Source of the DNA: Pseudomonadota bacterium
Lineage (GTDB): Bacteria > Pseudomonadota > Gammaproteobacteria > Enterobacterales > Enterobacteriaceae
Reading direction: 5' to 3'
DNA length: 62,197 bases
Assembly: GCA_018261615.1 (NCBI GenBank)
Contig: JAGTSE010000021.1
Coordinates: forward strand, 1 to 62,197
Shown: one piece after another, positions 1-9,729 of the stretch
Layout: every line of letters begins with the position of its first letter
Position numbering within the stretch: the stretch's first letter is position 1
Made by a program: the position numbers and the translations under genes
The notes under the pieces: generated by a model
Told to the model about the DNA's origin: nothing
What the model saw: the letters and a program-made list of their open reading frames with translations, nothing else
Database searches by the model: none

Positions 1-98
1 CTCTCACCGGAGGCCAACCTTCGGTTGGGCAAATTCGTTCCCGACGAATTTGTCACTGCGTCGCCGCCTTCCTGCAACTCGAATTATTTAGGGTATAT
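1..98 (-). repeat. ERIC-like mosaic repeat, copy A (cut by window edge)
   Basis: Read on the minus strand, this starts with ATACCCTAAATAATTCGAG and GTTGCAGGAAGGCGGC, the conserved end of ERIC-type enterobacterial repeats. It continues into two hairpins: 30-38 pairs with 44-52 (nine bp, loop CGGGA), and 14-19 pairs with 23-28 (CCAACC/GGTTGG, loop GAA). The same order of parts recurs at 22194-22325 and 26830-26989. The repeat overlaps the 3' end of clpV and supplies its stop codon. No T-run follows, so it is not a canonical terminator. The copy is truncated by the start of the window. Confidence 0.75.
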
Positions 99-2605
99 AC
101 TTTCAATGCCACCTGATCTTTGAGTATATCAATTTTTACTTCACTCTTTGCCGTTGAAGTTAACGCATGGTCAGCCAGAATCGGTAATAAATGTGAGGTC
201 AATATCTGGTCAATATCACGCGCACCACTTTGCTGCACTTGACAGCGTTCTGCCACCCAGTTAACCACTTTATTTGTCCAGCCAGGGCGTGAGTCGCTTT
301 CTGTCGCGGTTTGATAACGGCGGCACAGGTGCTGAAGTTTCAATTCGATGATCTGCGCCAGTTCCAGCGGTTGTAAGGGCAGGTAAGGGATCAGCGTCAT
401 GCGTCCCATCAACGCCGGGCTGAAGACGCGTTCAAACTCAGGGCGAATAATATTACACAACGCCTCTGGCGAGGTTTCGCCTTTTTCCCATGCGCTAAGC
501 AGCACCGCGCTGGCCAGATTAGACGTCATAATAATCAGCGTATTACGGAAGTTAATCATCTGTCCTTCTGCATCTTCAATTATGCCTTTATCGAAAATTT
601 GATAGAACAGCTCCATTACGTCCGGATGCGCTTTTTCCACTTCATCCAGCAATACCACACAGTAGGGATTACGGCGGACGGCTTCGGTAAGTATACCGCC
701 CTGCCCATACCCCACATACCCTGGCGGTGAACCTTTCAGCCCGGAAACGGAGTGGGCTTCCTGATACTCGGACATATTAATGGTCACCATGCTTTTTCCC
801 CCGCCATACAGCAGCTCGGCCAGCGCCAGCGATGTTTCGGTTTTGCCGATTCCAGAGGGACCGGCCAGCATATAAACGCCGGTGGGTTTTTGCGGATCGG
901 CAAGCCCGGCACGGCTGATACGAATTTGTTGCGTGATATGTTTGAGGGCATGTCTTTGTCCAATAATCCGTTGTTCAAGCCGTTCGCATAGCGAGTCCAG
1001 TTGCTGGTGCTCCTGTTCCAGCATGTGTCCGAGCGGGATACCGGTCCAGTCTGCTACCACGTCCGCCACGCAGGCGGAATCGACGCACTCAAACACCATC
1101 GCATGCTGCTGGTGACATGCAGCCAGCGCTTCACGCATAAGCGCAATTTCTTCGGCATCCTTGCTCTGTTGTAACTGTTGCACCAACAGTGTTTGCCGCT
1201 CCCATTCCTGGCGCAGTGAATCGAGAGCGCCCTGCAAGGTCGTCGCTTGCTGACGGAGTTTTTCCTGCCGCTCAGTCGCACTGTTTTCTCGTTTCAGCGC
1301 CGCAATCTCGCATTGAATGGCGTGCAGTTGCACGCAGATTGCCTCAACCTCTTTCGGTTCCTGAGTTTGTGATATTGCCACGCGGGCGCAGGCGGTATCC
1401 AGCAAACTCACCGATTTGTCGGGAAGCTGGCGTTCTGCAATGTAACGGCTGGAGAGGGAGATAGCGGCATGGATGGCGCTTTCGAGGATGGGAACTCTGT
1501 GATGTCGGGACATGGCCGGTGCCATCGCGCGTAACATCGTCGTTGCCTTATCCGTATCCGGCTCCGCCACTTTAATGAGCTGAAAGCGGCGCGCCAGCGC
1601 GGCATCTTTCTCGAAATATTTTTTATATTCAACCCAGGTTGTGGCCGCAATAATTCGCAACTCGCCGCGCGCCAGCGCGGGTTTGAGTAAGTTAGCCGCA
1701 TCGCTTTGTCCGGCGGATCCCCCTGCGCCAATGAGTGTATGCGCTTCATCAATAAATAAAATAATCGGCGTGGGCGAGCGGGCAACCTCTTTCAGCAACT
1801 GCTGAAGGCGGTTTTCAAACTCACCTTTCACGCTCGCTCCGGCCTGTAATAATCCCAAATCAAGCGTCAGTATCTCTGTCGATTTCAGCATATGGGGAAA
1901 GGTGCCTGTGACAATGCGCTGCGCCAGCGCTTCGGCAAGCGCCGTTTTCCCGACGCCTGGCTCGCCGGTAAGAATCGGGTTGTTCTGGCGGCGGCGTAAC
2001 AGAATATCCACCATCTGGCGCAGCTCGGATTCGCGGCCCAGAACCGGATCCAGTTCGCCGCTACGAGCCAGTTCACTGAGATTACGCGTATATTTTTGCA
2101 GCGCAGACGTGCTGGCCGCTGTCAGTTCGTCGTGTGCAGGTTCTGGCGCATAGATGCTTTGCAGCAACGCCATCGCTTCGGGGCGGGCGCATTGCAATGC
2201 TTTTTCCACCGGGGTGGCAAGCCGTAACTCATTGCCGTCATCGAATAACGCGGCCAGCAGCGCGGCAGGTGTCAGTCGGGATTGTCCCCAGTGGCTGCTT
2301 GCCAATAACCAGCTCGCAATAAACCATTCGGTCAGCCCGACGGAAAAGTGTGGTGCTGAGTTTTGTTGCGGCCGCTGGTGCTGAAGCTCCTGCTGTAATA
2401 CATCGAACAACCGGCTGACCGGTAGTCCGCTCTGTAATCCCAGTTGCTCGATCAATGAGCTTTGCTGGTGCAGTATTGCCATCAGTAAATGTTCTGGCGT
2501 CACTTCTGTATGTTGTAGAGAAACCGCATGGCTGACGGCGGTGTCAAGTACCGCTCGTCCCTCAGCGGAAAGCTTATTGATTATTGGTTTTAAATGATGA
2601 CTCAT
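53..2605 (-). CDS. clpV: TssH/ClpV, T6SS sheath-disassembly AAA+ ATPase
   Basis: ClpV recognises contracted TssB/TssC sheath in the cytoplasm and unfolds it so the subunits can be reused. The 850-residue product has a Clp-type N domain, a first Walker A (GEPGVGKT, residues 214-221), a coiled middle region, and a second AAA+ module with GPSGIGKT and a sensor/C-terminal D2 part. The ATG at 2605 has GAAGG about nine bases upstream. It is the last T6SS gene visible, 19 bp after tssM. About 13 C-terminal residues (TLNNSSCRKAATQ) and the stop codon lie inside an ERIC-like repeat, so the natural end has probably been replaced. The length is close to typical ClpV, so the body should be functional. 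Confidence 0.97.
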   Translation of the reverse strand: MSHHLKPIINKLSAEGRAVLDTAVSHAVSLQHTEVTPEHLLMAILHQQSSLIEQLGLQSGLPVSRLFDVLQQELQHQRPQQNSAPHFSVGLTEWFIASWLLASSHWGQSRLTPAALLAALFDDGNELRLATPVEKALQCARPEAMALLQSIYAPEPAHDELTAASTSALQKYTRNLSELARSGELDPVLGRESELRQMVDILLRRRQNNPILTGEPGVGKTALAEALAQRIVTGTFPHMLKSTEILTLDLGLLQAGASVKGEFENRLQQLLKEVARSPTPIILFIDEAHTLIGAGGSAGQSDAANLLKPALARGELRIIAATTWVEYKKYFEKDAALARRFQLIKVAEPDTDKATTMLRAMAPAMSRHHRVPILESAIHAAISLSSRYIAERQLPDKSVSLLDTACARVAISQTQEPKEVEAICVQLHAIQCEIAALKRENSATERQEKLRQQATTLQGALDSLRQEWERQTLLVQQLQQSKDAEEIALMREALAACHQQHAMVFECVDSACVADVVADWTGIPLGHMLEQEHQQLDSLCERLEQRIIGQRHALKHITQQIRISRAGLADPQKPTGVYMLAGPSGIGKTETSLALAELLYGGGKSMVTINMSEYQEAHSVSGLKGSPPGYVGYGQGGILTEAVRRNPYCVVLLDEVEKAHPDVMELFYQIFDKGIIEDAEGQMINFRNTLIIMTSNLASAVLLSAWEKGETSPEALCNIIRPEFERVFSPALMGRMTLIPYLPLQPLELAQIIELKLQHLCRRYQTATESDSRPGWTNKVVNWVAERCQVQQSGARDIDQILTSHLLPILADHALTSTAKSEVKIDILKDQVALKVYTLNNSSCRKAATQ

Positions 2606-2624
2606 AAAAGTACCTTCAATGGTG

Positions 2625-5600
2625 TTACTGACACAGTGTGATTTTGTCGGGGAAACCAGAAAGCGCGTGCGCCGCTAACTCGTCAGGTTGTGGATGCGCT
2701 GACTGCTCGCTGAGATCGCGGATTTGTAGAGTGAGGGAACTGATTTCATCGGCGTTCGTTTTCCAGCTTTGCCACGCATCCTCAAGGGGATGAGTATTAG
2801 TCATGGCAAAACGAACGAGGATTTGTTTAATGCCTAATCGTTTAAGCAACTCTGCACTGTCACCGAAATCACTGCTGTCGATCAGCGTTTCTCCTGAGGA
2901 GAGCAGGCTGACAAACCAGGGCCATGCATCGTCACCATTAATCTGATTGACCGCGACAAAATCAGGGAACGTAACGCTGAGCGTTACGCCGCGGCACTGG
3001 CCTGGTTGCCAGGTGAAATCGGCCTTGTCGGCAAAATTCATACTGCTGAGCACCTGGTCGCCTTTCTGGCAGTTCAGTAATAACTTTGTTCCGGTTGGGA
3101 TCACCTGCGCGCCTCCGGCGATGGTTGCTGGCAGGCTGGTGACCGTGGTTTTCACAACCTGTTTTTCGAGTTTGGTTTGTTGTAACTCAAGCGCCGCGAC
3201 TTTGGCCTGTAACGCCGCTTTCCGATCCTGGACTTTGGTGGTGGTGCGTTGTGGCAGATCCTGAAGAATATCCGGGGCGAAGGCGCTACGGAGAAACTGG
3301 CTAAATTCCGCCGTTAATGGCAGCGTCATTCCGGCAAAACCGGCAGCGCTGAGACCATTATTATCCACCGACAGCATGGGCTTCGCCGGGCCGCGTAGAA
3401 AATTACCCACCAGTTGCAGGCTCAGCGCTTGTTGCTCTTCGTAGCTGCGTTTTTCGGCATTTTTCCCCAGCGGCCAGATCACGCCGCTTTTCCATTGCGC
3501 ATTCAACCAACAAGCACTGCTGGCCATCGCGTTCGCCAGTAACGTGCGGGCATCATCCTGATACAGCCGCCACACCGCCGCCACATCAGCATCAATGTCA
3601 TCGGGTGAGACGCGCTCCTGCAACGTGGCAAGTGCTGGCAGAAGAGTACCCAGCGGGTTGGCGTCCGGTTTTTGCTGCCCGGGGGTAAAAAGCCCGCGCG
3701 TTAACGTATCACCCGGTTTCTCCTTCGCTACCGCCGCATTAACGGCACTGTTACGGGATTTTTGCCAGTCGAGCCACGCCTGTTGAGCAGATTGCGCTGT
3801 GGCGGCAGCGGCCGTTTGGGTTTTGCCCTGAAACCAGGCGGTAAGCGATAGACGCAGTTGCTTGTTGAGCCGCTCGGTGCGTTGCAACAGCGCGGTTCCA
3901 TCGCCCGCGCTGGCGAGTGTCTGAACGTCACGCAGCGTGGTCAGCCAGGGCTGTGTGTGTTCCGGCGGAATGGCTTCAAGCTCGTCAACGATGCGGGCGG
4001 CAAAGCGCATCGCCGGGCTTTGATTCTGGCTGATAGCAATCAACTGGCGGCGCGACGCCGTGCCTGTTTCATCGGGCGAAAGGTGAGCCGTCACCTCGAT
4101 CAGATACTGACGCCATGCCTGCTGCCTCGCTTCCTGCCAGCTTTCGCGCAATGGCTGAAAAATCGGTTCAGTTCGACCGGTAGCGTCTTCAATCTCTGCC
4201 ATCCATTGATTAACTGTGGCTTCACCGGCCTGCGTCCATCTCCCGTCGAGAGCAAGCGTATCGCGTAATGCTGGCCAGAATGTTGCGGCGTGCAGCGGCG
4301 GAAATGCGGTGGACGGGGCCTGTAACCAGCGTAACGACAGATCGTGATTGACCAGATTTTCCAGCACCTGTTGTGCGTTCTGCAACCAGCGTTCGCCATA
4401 GGGACGCTGAATGTAATAACGCTCCAGCGCCAGCCGGGTCAGCGGAGATAGCGTCGGCGGATAGACATTTTGCGTCAGTTCGTCGCTAATCGGCGCGACT
4501 TCGGCGAGCGTATCCAGCGGTGTACCGTGCTGCATTTGTCGCCAGCGCGTGACAGCAGCGGCCAGTTGCAGAATGTAGTGCCGCTGTTGTGCGGGCGACG
4601 CGTTAAGGGCGCGCTGCTGATAAGCTTCCAGCGTTTGCCGGGCAGGGCGCGCCGTCACCGGGATGCGGTTAAGTAATGTTTCAGCGTTGTGTTGTTGCTG
4701 GCTGAATAAGGGCGTAAACGGCAACCAGGGCAGCGCCAGCGTTGCATGTTGCTCATCTGCGGCAATAAACGCCGCCAGCTTATCCGGCGCTAATTCAGCC
4801 AGCCCGGAGCGCAAGCGCATGGCACTCATACTGGCGCTTATCGCCAGCCAGAGGGCGCAGATGCCGATTGCGGTGTAGCAGCAGGTTCTGCCGAATGAAC
4901 GCTGATACCAGTGCAGGCCGGTTTTTTTTAAACTCAATGCTGGAAGGTGGCGGGTCAGCAGATCCTGGATGAAATGGCTGGTGCGGCGCCCCTGATTCTC
5001 CACCTGCGGTTCGGTGGAACAAAACCAGATGCTCTTCAGCGTGACCGGGCTGAAATAGGCGTTGGCTTCGCACAGGGCTGCCAGCGTGTAGCGCAGGGCG
5101 GGTTCCAGCCGGGCGAACGCTTCCGGGAAATCCAGCAGGGTATTGTACTCAAGTGCGCTGAGTGTGGCCGGGCGCGCCATACTCAGCCGCACGAGGGAAA
5201 ATCCTTCATGCAGACGCGTGAATAGCGGTTGCAGCGTGGAGTCATCCTGGCCATCAATATGCGGTGGCACGCTCCATGTGTAACCCAGTGCCTGCTGGCG
5301 TTGGGCGTCAGAAAGCTGATGCTGCCACAAACTGAAACCGGGGAACTTATCGCACTGGGTGACTAACACATACAGTGGCAAGCGTTCGCCATAGTGCCTG
5401 ACCAGCGGTTCGACAAGGCTACGTTGCTGGCGGGCCAGCGTATGCAATTGACTGAGATCGCCACCGATTAACTGGCTCATTGGCAACGCAATAATGATGC
5501 CGCCAGGCGCGGGAATGTGCGTGCACCAACGGGCGAGTTTGCTCCAGGTCTGACGGAAGGTGGCAGCGCCGTTTAAAAAATTGCTCGACAGATCGAGTAC

Positions 5601-6053
5601 GCACAGATCGCGAAAAAACCACCACCGCAGCGTGCGGGTCGGGGTGGTGATGCTGTCGGCGCTGTCACCATAAAAACGGGGCAGCCCTGCGCTGCTCAGC
5701 AGGGTACTTTTGCCACAGCGATCACCGACCAGCAAATACCACGGCAGATGCGTACGCCGACGTTTAATGCGTTTGATGACCGCGGCACCCGCTTTCCAGT
5801 GATTGAACAGCACATATTCCCGGCGCGATAAGCGGTATTTTGTGAACCAGCGGCGACCTTTTTTCCCCCTGATAAGCAGCAATAGTTCGGGAAGCGAGTG
5901 CCACAGCAGCGCAGCCAGCACCATCACCAGCAACCACAGCAGCAGGATCCCCGGTGTGCTCCATCCTTGCCACAGGCCGAGCATAAAACTGAATATCAGC
6001 GACAGGCACAGTACAGCCAGCCAGCCAGTAAAGCAGGCTAATTTCTTAAACAT
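2625..6053 (-). CDS. tssM: TssM (IcmF-like), T6SS inner-membrane complex protein
   Basis: TssM is the large inner-membrane component that joins TssL and TssJ into the trans-envelope complex. The 1142-residue product starts with two hydrophobic helices (about residues 5-31 and 34-61). A cytoplasmic domain with an intact Walker A follows (GDRCGKST, residues 110-117), then a third membrane helix near residue 400 and a long periplasmic part rich in helices. The C-terminal region would contact TssJ. The gene lies 5 bp after tssL and 19 bp before clpV, in the expected order. Nothing appears broken. The IcmF family assignment is firm; whether the NTPase site is active cannot be judged. Confidence 0.95.
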   Translation of the reverse strand: MFKKLACFTGWLAVLCLSLIFSFMLGLWQGWSTPGILLLWLLVMVLAALLWHSLPELLLLIRGKKGRRWFTKYRLSRREYVLFNHWKAGAAVIKRIKRRRTHLPWYLLVGDRCGKSTLLSSAGLPRFYGDSADSITTPTRTLRWWFFRDLCVLDLSSNFLNGAATFRQTWSKLARWCTHIPAPGGIIIALPMSQLIGGDLSQLHTLARQQRSLVEPLVRHYGERLPLYVLVTQCDKFPGFSLWQHQLSDAQRQQALGYTWSVPPHIDGQDDSTLQPLFTRLHEGFSLVRLSMARPATLSALEYNTLLDFPEAFARLEPALRYTLAALCEANAYFSPVTLKSIWFCSTEPQVENQGRRTSHFIQDLLTRHLPALSLKKTGLHWYQRSFGRTCCYTAIGICALWLAISASMSAMRLRSGLAELAPDKLAAFIAADEQHATLALPWLPFTPLFSQQQHNAETLLNRIPVTARPARQTLEAYQQRALNASPAQQRHYILQLAAAVTRWRQMQHGTPLDTLAEVAPISDELTQNVYPPTLSPLTRLALERYYIQRPYGERWLQNAQQVLENLVNHDLSLRWLQAPSTAFPPLHAATFWPALRDTLALDGRWTQAGEATVNQWMAEIEDATGRTEPIFQPLRESWQEARQQAWRQYLIEVTAHLSPDETGTASRRQLIAISQNQSPAMRFAARIVDELEAIPPEHTQPWLTTLRDVQTLASAGDGTALLQRTERLNKQLRLSLTAWFQGKTQTAAAATAQSAQQAWLDWQKSRNSAVNAAVAKEKPGDTLTRGLFTPGQQKPDANPLGTLLPALATLQERVSPDDIDADVAAVWRLYQDDARTLLANAMASSACWLNAQWKSGVIWPLGKNAEKRSYEEQQALSLQLVGNFLRGPAKPMLSVDNNGLSAAGFAGMTLPLTAEFSQFLRSAFAPDILQDLPQRTTTKVQDRKAALQAKVAALELQQTKLEKQVVKTTVTSLPATIAGGAQVIPTGTKLLLNCQKGDQVLSSMNFADKADFTWQPGQCRGVTLSVTFPDFVAVNQINGDDAWPWFVSLLSSGETLIDSSDFGDSAELLKRLGIKQILVRFAMTNTHPLEDAWQSWKTNADEISSLTLQIRDLSEQSAHPQPDELAAHALSGFPDKITLCQ

Positions 6054-6058
6054 AGAGG

Positions 6059-6679
6059 TCAGTTTGTGTAGTGATAAAGAAGAAAAAATAAAGACCCGTA
6101 TAGCAGCAACAGAGTCACGGTTGCCCGCAGTAGCAGGCGTTTATGCAGCGGCGTGGCGACGGTTTGTCCGCATGTCGCGAGCGTGATCGCGCTGTCATTT
6201 GGCCAGCTTAGCCATGCGGCAGGCAGACACAGCGCACGTTGCTCTGTAATGATCTCCTGCAACGGCTCGTCATCCTCGGGCATGCTGTACTGACCGTGAA
6301 AACCATTTTGCAGACAGAAGAGAAAAACCTTCCGCGCCTGATGCCAGTCGGGCTCAAGCTGCGCCAGACAGGTAAAAAAACGCTCTCCGGCGACTGTCAT
6401 ATTCAGATACTTACGCTGCAATAATTCACTCTGCCAGCGCTCACGCCATGGCAAGGACGAACAGAGCACCGTTTCATCGATCCAGGCAATAACCGCAAAC
6501 TGTGCGGCCGCTTTCTCCTCTTCGTTGGCATCCTGTTGGCAGGCTCGCTGCATTGCCTGCTCCAGTTGGACAAGACACCCTTGTCGCGCTTCGGCGTAAT
6601 CGGTAAACGATGTCGGTTCTGCAATCATCTCCAGTACCTGCCTGAAGACCGGTAGATAGTCATCAAGAAGCTCACTCAT
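6059..6679 (-). CDS. tssL: TssL (DotU/IcmH-like), T6SS inner-membrane protein
   Basis: TssL pairs with TssM at the inner membrane and contacts the baseplate through its cytoplasmic hook domain. The 206-residue protein has a helical DotU domain followed by one C-terminal membrane helix (about residues 183-203), the tail-anchored layout of the family. It ends right after the helix, so it lacks the periplasmic OmpA-like peptidoglycan-binding domain fused to TssL in some systems. Its ATG overlaps the tssK stop by four bases, which suggests translational coupling. No separate peptidoglycan-binding TagL/TagN gene is visible in the window. Confidence 0.93.
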   Translation of the reverse strand: MSELLDDYLPVFRQVLEMIAEPTSFTDYAEARQGCLVQLEQAMQRACQQDANEEEKAAAQFAVIAWIDETVLCSSLPWRERWQSELLQRKYLNMTVAGERFFTCLAQLEPDWHQARKVFLFCLQNGFHGQYSMPEDDEPLQEIITEQRALCLPAAWLSWPNDSAITLATCGQTVATPLHKRLLLRATVTLLLLYGSLFFLLYHYTN

Positions 6680-8037
6680 GACACCCCCATAAAAACGACT
6701 TGAACTTGCAGATCGTCGGGTGCGTCATCCCAGTAAAAGGCCAGACTCTGCTCCTGGCCGATCTTCTTCCATAGATCGTCCTGCTGGTTCAGTTGGTAAT
6801 AGACAGTGTTTTTGCTCTGCGGCATGCCACGCGGGGCGGGATCCAGCACCGTAGTGGCAATCCCCGGCAGCGCATGTTGAATCAGCTTGCCGATCGCTGA
6901 ACCCGCTGCCACTTTGAAACCACTGTTCTCGGTTGTTCCGGAGGGGCGCTGCTCTGAACGCAGCCGCAGCAACACGCTGTCGCTCTGTTGTCCGGCGAGT
7001 GACGACAAATCGCCGATAAAGATGCGCTGGCTGGTTGGAACGAAGGTGATCCAGACGTTATCTTCCAGCGCCAGGTTATTTAGCAGTGAAAGCAGAAGGT
7101 TTTTTGCGCTGGCGAAACAGGCGTAAAGGTCATAGTGGTCATACGGCAACAGACGCATCGTCTCACCGGCCCAATCTCCATTAAATGAACAGCAATCGCT
7201 GACACTGGAGAGTTCGCCAATCAGTTGCGCCAGCAGCCCGTAGACAGGCCACGGATGCATGCCCGGCGTGCGACAGTAATGGTGCAGCAACGGCAGAGTC
7301 CGGTTCAGGGAGCGCATCACTAACAGTTGCGTCATATCGCCGCGCTGGGCGGTATTACTCTGTTCCGGGCGTTTGTACTCTTCGAGTTTATAGGCGCGGT
7401 TTGCCAGTTCAGCATACAGACCATCCAACAGATTTTTCAGCACTGGTGTGCTGCCAAGGCTGACCAGTGGAGGACAAAAACTGGCGTCAGCGATCACTCG
7501 ATCGGTGTCATAGCGTAACCGCAGAAGGGGAATAAATTCACAATCCACCACCGCCTCTTTCTCGCCATCGGTGAGGATCTGTACGTTATAAAGAATGCGC
7601 GAGACGCTGCACTCCGGCCCGTTGAAATAGACATCTTTCATCACGCCTTCTTCCGGCGCTTTAAACCAGCGGCTGTTTGGCGACTCACCGACATTCACAT
7701 GGCCAGGGTCGAAACGACGCAGCGCCAGCCACAGGGTTAACGGTTTTTCCAGCTGTTTCCATGCCTGACGAAACTGACGCGGTTGCAGGCTACAGTTGCC
7801 GGGAAACTCCAGATAATCCCCGGAAGGTAACAGCGCCTTCAGGCGTTCAATTTTTAGCGTGAAATCAACCAGCGTTTCCGGGTTAAACATCGACTCAATC
7901 AGCCCAACGTTCCACGGCTGTGCCAGTTGGCGATGGCGCGATAGCATGTAATGATGATGCAGATCGACAGACTGCAAATGTTGCGGTTGTAAATAAACAC
8001 CCGAATACCAGTAAATCTGCTGAAGTTCCGGATACAT
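6676..8037 (-). CDS. tssK: TssK, T6SS baseplate adaptor
   Basis: TssK links the TssE-F-G baseplate to the TssL/TssM membrane complex. The chosen start is the ATG at 8037 (MYPELQQIYW), which gives 453 residues and lies one base after the tssJ stop. A longer reading from 8085 would run backwards into tssJ and has no support. The N-terminal sequence YWYSGVYLQPQHLQ matches the typical opening of TssK proteins (ground plan W-x-x-G-x-x-L-x-P-Q-H-x-Q). The gene overlaps tssL by four bases. No anomaly is seen. Confidence 0.94.
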   Translation of the reverse strand: MYPELQQIYWYSGVYLQPQHLQSVDLHHHYMLSRHRQLAQPWNVGLIESMFNPETLVDFTLKIERLKALLPSGDYLEFPGNCSLQPRQFRQAWKQLEKPLTLWLALRRFDPGHVNVGESPNSRWFKAPEEGVMKDVYFNGPECSVSRILYNVQILTDGEKEAVVDCEFIPLLRLRYDTDRVIADASFCPPLVSLGSTPVLKNLLDGLYAELANRAYKLEEYKRPEQSNTAQRGDMTQLLVMRSLNRTLPLLHHYCRTPGMHPWPVYGLLAQLIGELSSVSDCCSFNGDWAGETMRLLPYDHYDLYACFASAKNLLLSLLNNLALEDNVWITFVPTSQRIFIGDLSSLAGQQSDSVLLRLRSEQRPSGTTENSGFKVAAGSAIGKLIQHALPGIATTVLDPAPRGMPQSKNTVYYQLNQQDDLWKKIGQEQSLAFYWDDAPDDLQVQVVFMGVS

Positions 8038-8038
8038 A

Positions 8039-8671
8039 TCAGCTTCCTTGGCTGGCAGAGGATTGTGCTGGTGCGGGCGCTGCATTTTGCAGGCGCAGTG
8101 GCTCGCGTTCCGCGCCGGTAAACTGTGTCATGCCGTTGCTACCGAGGTGAAGGGTTAGCATTACCGGAGCCAGTTGTGCCTGCCAGCGCGGTGTCCACCA
8201 GCCGGAACTTTCGGTGGTGACGGGAATACGAATTAGCGCCATATGCTGCTTTTGCGGGAACGGGTAATAACCAGCAACCACCGCGAGGTAACGGGTATTC
8301 TCGCTGCGGTCGATATGCAGCGTCGTGCGCTGTCCCGGCATGGCGGCGTAGCGGTCAACTTTTAAGATGTCATCCTGTGCGCCTGCGGCGCTGAACAGGC
8401 TCTTTAAAGCAAATGGGTTAGAGAGCAGTTTGCTCAGAGTATTAGCATGTTGGGCCTGGATAACCAGTAACGTGCAGCTATTGGCGATGCCATGCACCGC
8501 ATTCAAATCCGGGTCGGTTTGAATCGCCAGCGTGATGGTACCCTGTGCAAAGGGCGCAGCAACCTGGTCAATGGCCTGCTGTTTCGTGGCGGAAGCAGAG
8601 TTTTCCTCTGTTGCGCACCCGCTGAGCAGCGCCGCACAAAAAGCAATGGTAAGAGTATGTTTTCCCGGCAT
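8039..8671 (-). CDS. tssJ: TssJ, T6SS outer-membrane lipoprotein
   Basis: TssJ is the lipoprotein that anchors the periplasmic end of TssM at the outer membrane. The product has 210 residues with a lipoprotein signal peptide and lipobox LLSGC (lipidated Cys19). Residue +2 is Ala, not Asp, which fits outer-membrane sorting. A beta-rich domain typical of the SciN/TssJ family follows. The tail beyond the domain is somewhat longer than in compact TssJ proteins and is rich in Ala, Pro, Gln and Ser. The start codon overlaps the tssA stop by one base. Confidence 0.9.
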   Translation of the reverse strand: MPGKHTLTIAFCAALLSGCATEENSASATKQQAIDQVAAPFAQGTITLAIQTDPDLNAVHGIANSCTLLVIQAQHANTLSKLLSNPFALKSLFSAAGAQDDILKVDRYAAMPGQRTTLHIDRSENTRYLAVVAGYYPFPQKQHMALIRIPVTTESSGWWTPRWQAQLAPVMLTLHLGSNGMTQFTGAEREPLRLQNAAPAPAQSSASQGS

Positions 8672-9723
8672 TATTGGGTCTGTCCTGTTAATACATTATG
8701 GATGGCATGCAGGCTGGTATCGTCGGTAAGCATCTCTTCCAGCCATTCGGTCAGCGTCATGTTTGCCCAGCGGGCGGCGCGATCCATCAGAAAGGGTACC
8801 GGGCTTGAGGGTTCGGTCTGGCGAAACCAGACGCCGATAGCCAGCATCTGGTTGATGGCCTGCTCTCGGTTCATCACCTGTGAGGTGGCGAAGGGCGACG
8901 CCGTGGCGAGCGGCGCGTCTCCTGCGCCGTCAGCAGGTGCATTGGCAACCAGCGGCACTGCCCGTTGCGCCAGGCGTTGCAGATAGTCGATCATCTCCGC
9001 TAGTGTCTGGCGGATCAGAACAAAGACATCGCCTTCCTGGTCCTCACTCAACGAGGCATAACATGCCTCACATTGCCGCAGCGCAACGGCAAGTTGTTTC
9101 GTAAGCGCAATCTGTTGACTGATGTCATGGGCAGAAAATTGCGTCGCCAGCCGGTCAAAACTGCTCATCGACAGATCGCCTTTCTGCTTTATCAGCTCCT
9201 CGCGGCTCTCCGGGTGAGTGGCGACTTTTTGTTCGAACGCCTGAATCTCCCGCCATGTCGCCAGCGAGGTCATCTGCTGGGGCAGCAACGGCTGGCGGAA
9301 AAGCTGCATACTGATGTCGCGATCGAGGCGCGACAGTCGGCTACGGCGCGCTGAAACGCCATCTTCCTCAAGCGAAGGCCAGCACTGAAGCCAGAACTGC
9401 TGCAGGAAGGCACAAAGAAAATCGATGCCCTGGCACAGCCCGGCAAGCCCCTGCAAATGGCAGTGCGACTCCACGAGCCAGCACGCCAGTTGCAGATCTT
9501 TACTTTGCTCTGTGAGGGCTTTTTCACTCAGCGTCCGCACTTTATTCCAGTCCGCTTTGCGGGGTTCGCTCACCGACCAGTCGCCTTCGGGCAAGTAGTC
9601 CGGGTCGCTTTCGCGCGCGCTGCGGATGGTGTCAAATAGCAGCTCATATTCCAGATTTTCCCCTGCAGGATTTTCCGGGCTTATTGGCGCTAACAGTGGC
9701 GCGATATCGGCAACAAGGGTCAT
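8671..9723 (-). CDS. tssA: TssA (ImpA N-terminal domain), T6SS assembly cap
   Basis: TssA proteins organise baseplate priming and tail polymerisation. The N-terminal half, with SPENPAGENLEYELLFDTIR and a DPDYLPEGDW segment, is the ImpA_N domain that defines the family. The roughly 350-residue length and the C-terminal LTEWLEEMLTD segment suggest the shorter class of TssA. The ATG at 9723 is preferred; a GTG two codons upstream (9729) is also open and abuts the PAAR stop. The gene sits between PAAR and tssJ in one continuous transcription unit. Confidence 0.88.
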   Translation of the reverse strand: MTLVADIAPLLAPISPENPAGENLEYELLFDTIRSARESDPDYLPEGDWSVSEPRKADWNKVRTLSEKALTEQSKDLQLACWLVESHCHLQGLAGLCQGIDFLCAFLQQFWLQCWPSLEEDGVSARRSRLSRLDRDISMQLFRQPLLPQQMTSLATWREIQAFEQKVATHPESREELIKQKGDLSMSSFDRLATQFSAHDISQQIALTKQLAVALRQCEACYASLSEDQEGDVFVLIRQTLAEMIDYLQRLAQRAVPLVANAPADGAGDAPLATASPFATSQVMNREQAINQMLAIGVWFRQTEPSSPVPFLMDRAARWANMTLTEWLEEMLTDDTSLHAIHNVLTGQTQ

Positions 9724-9729
9724 GTTCAC

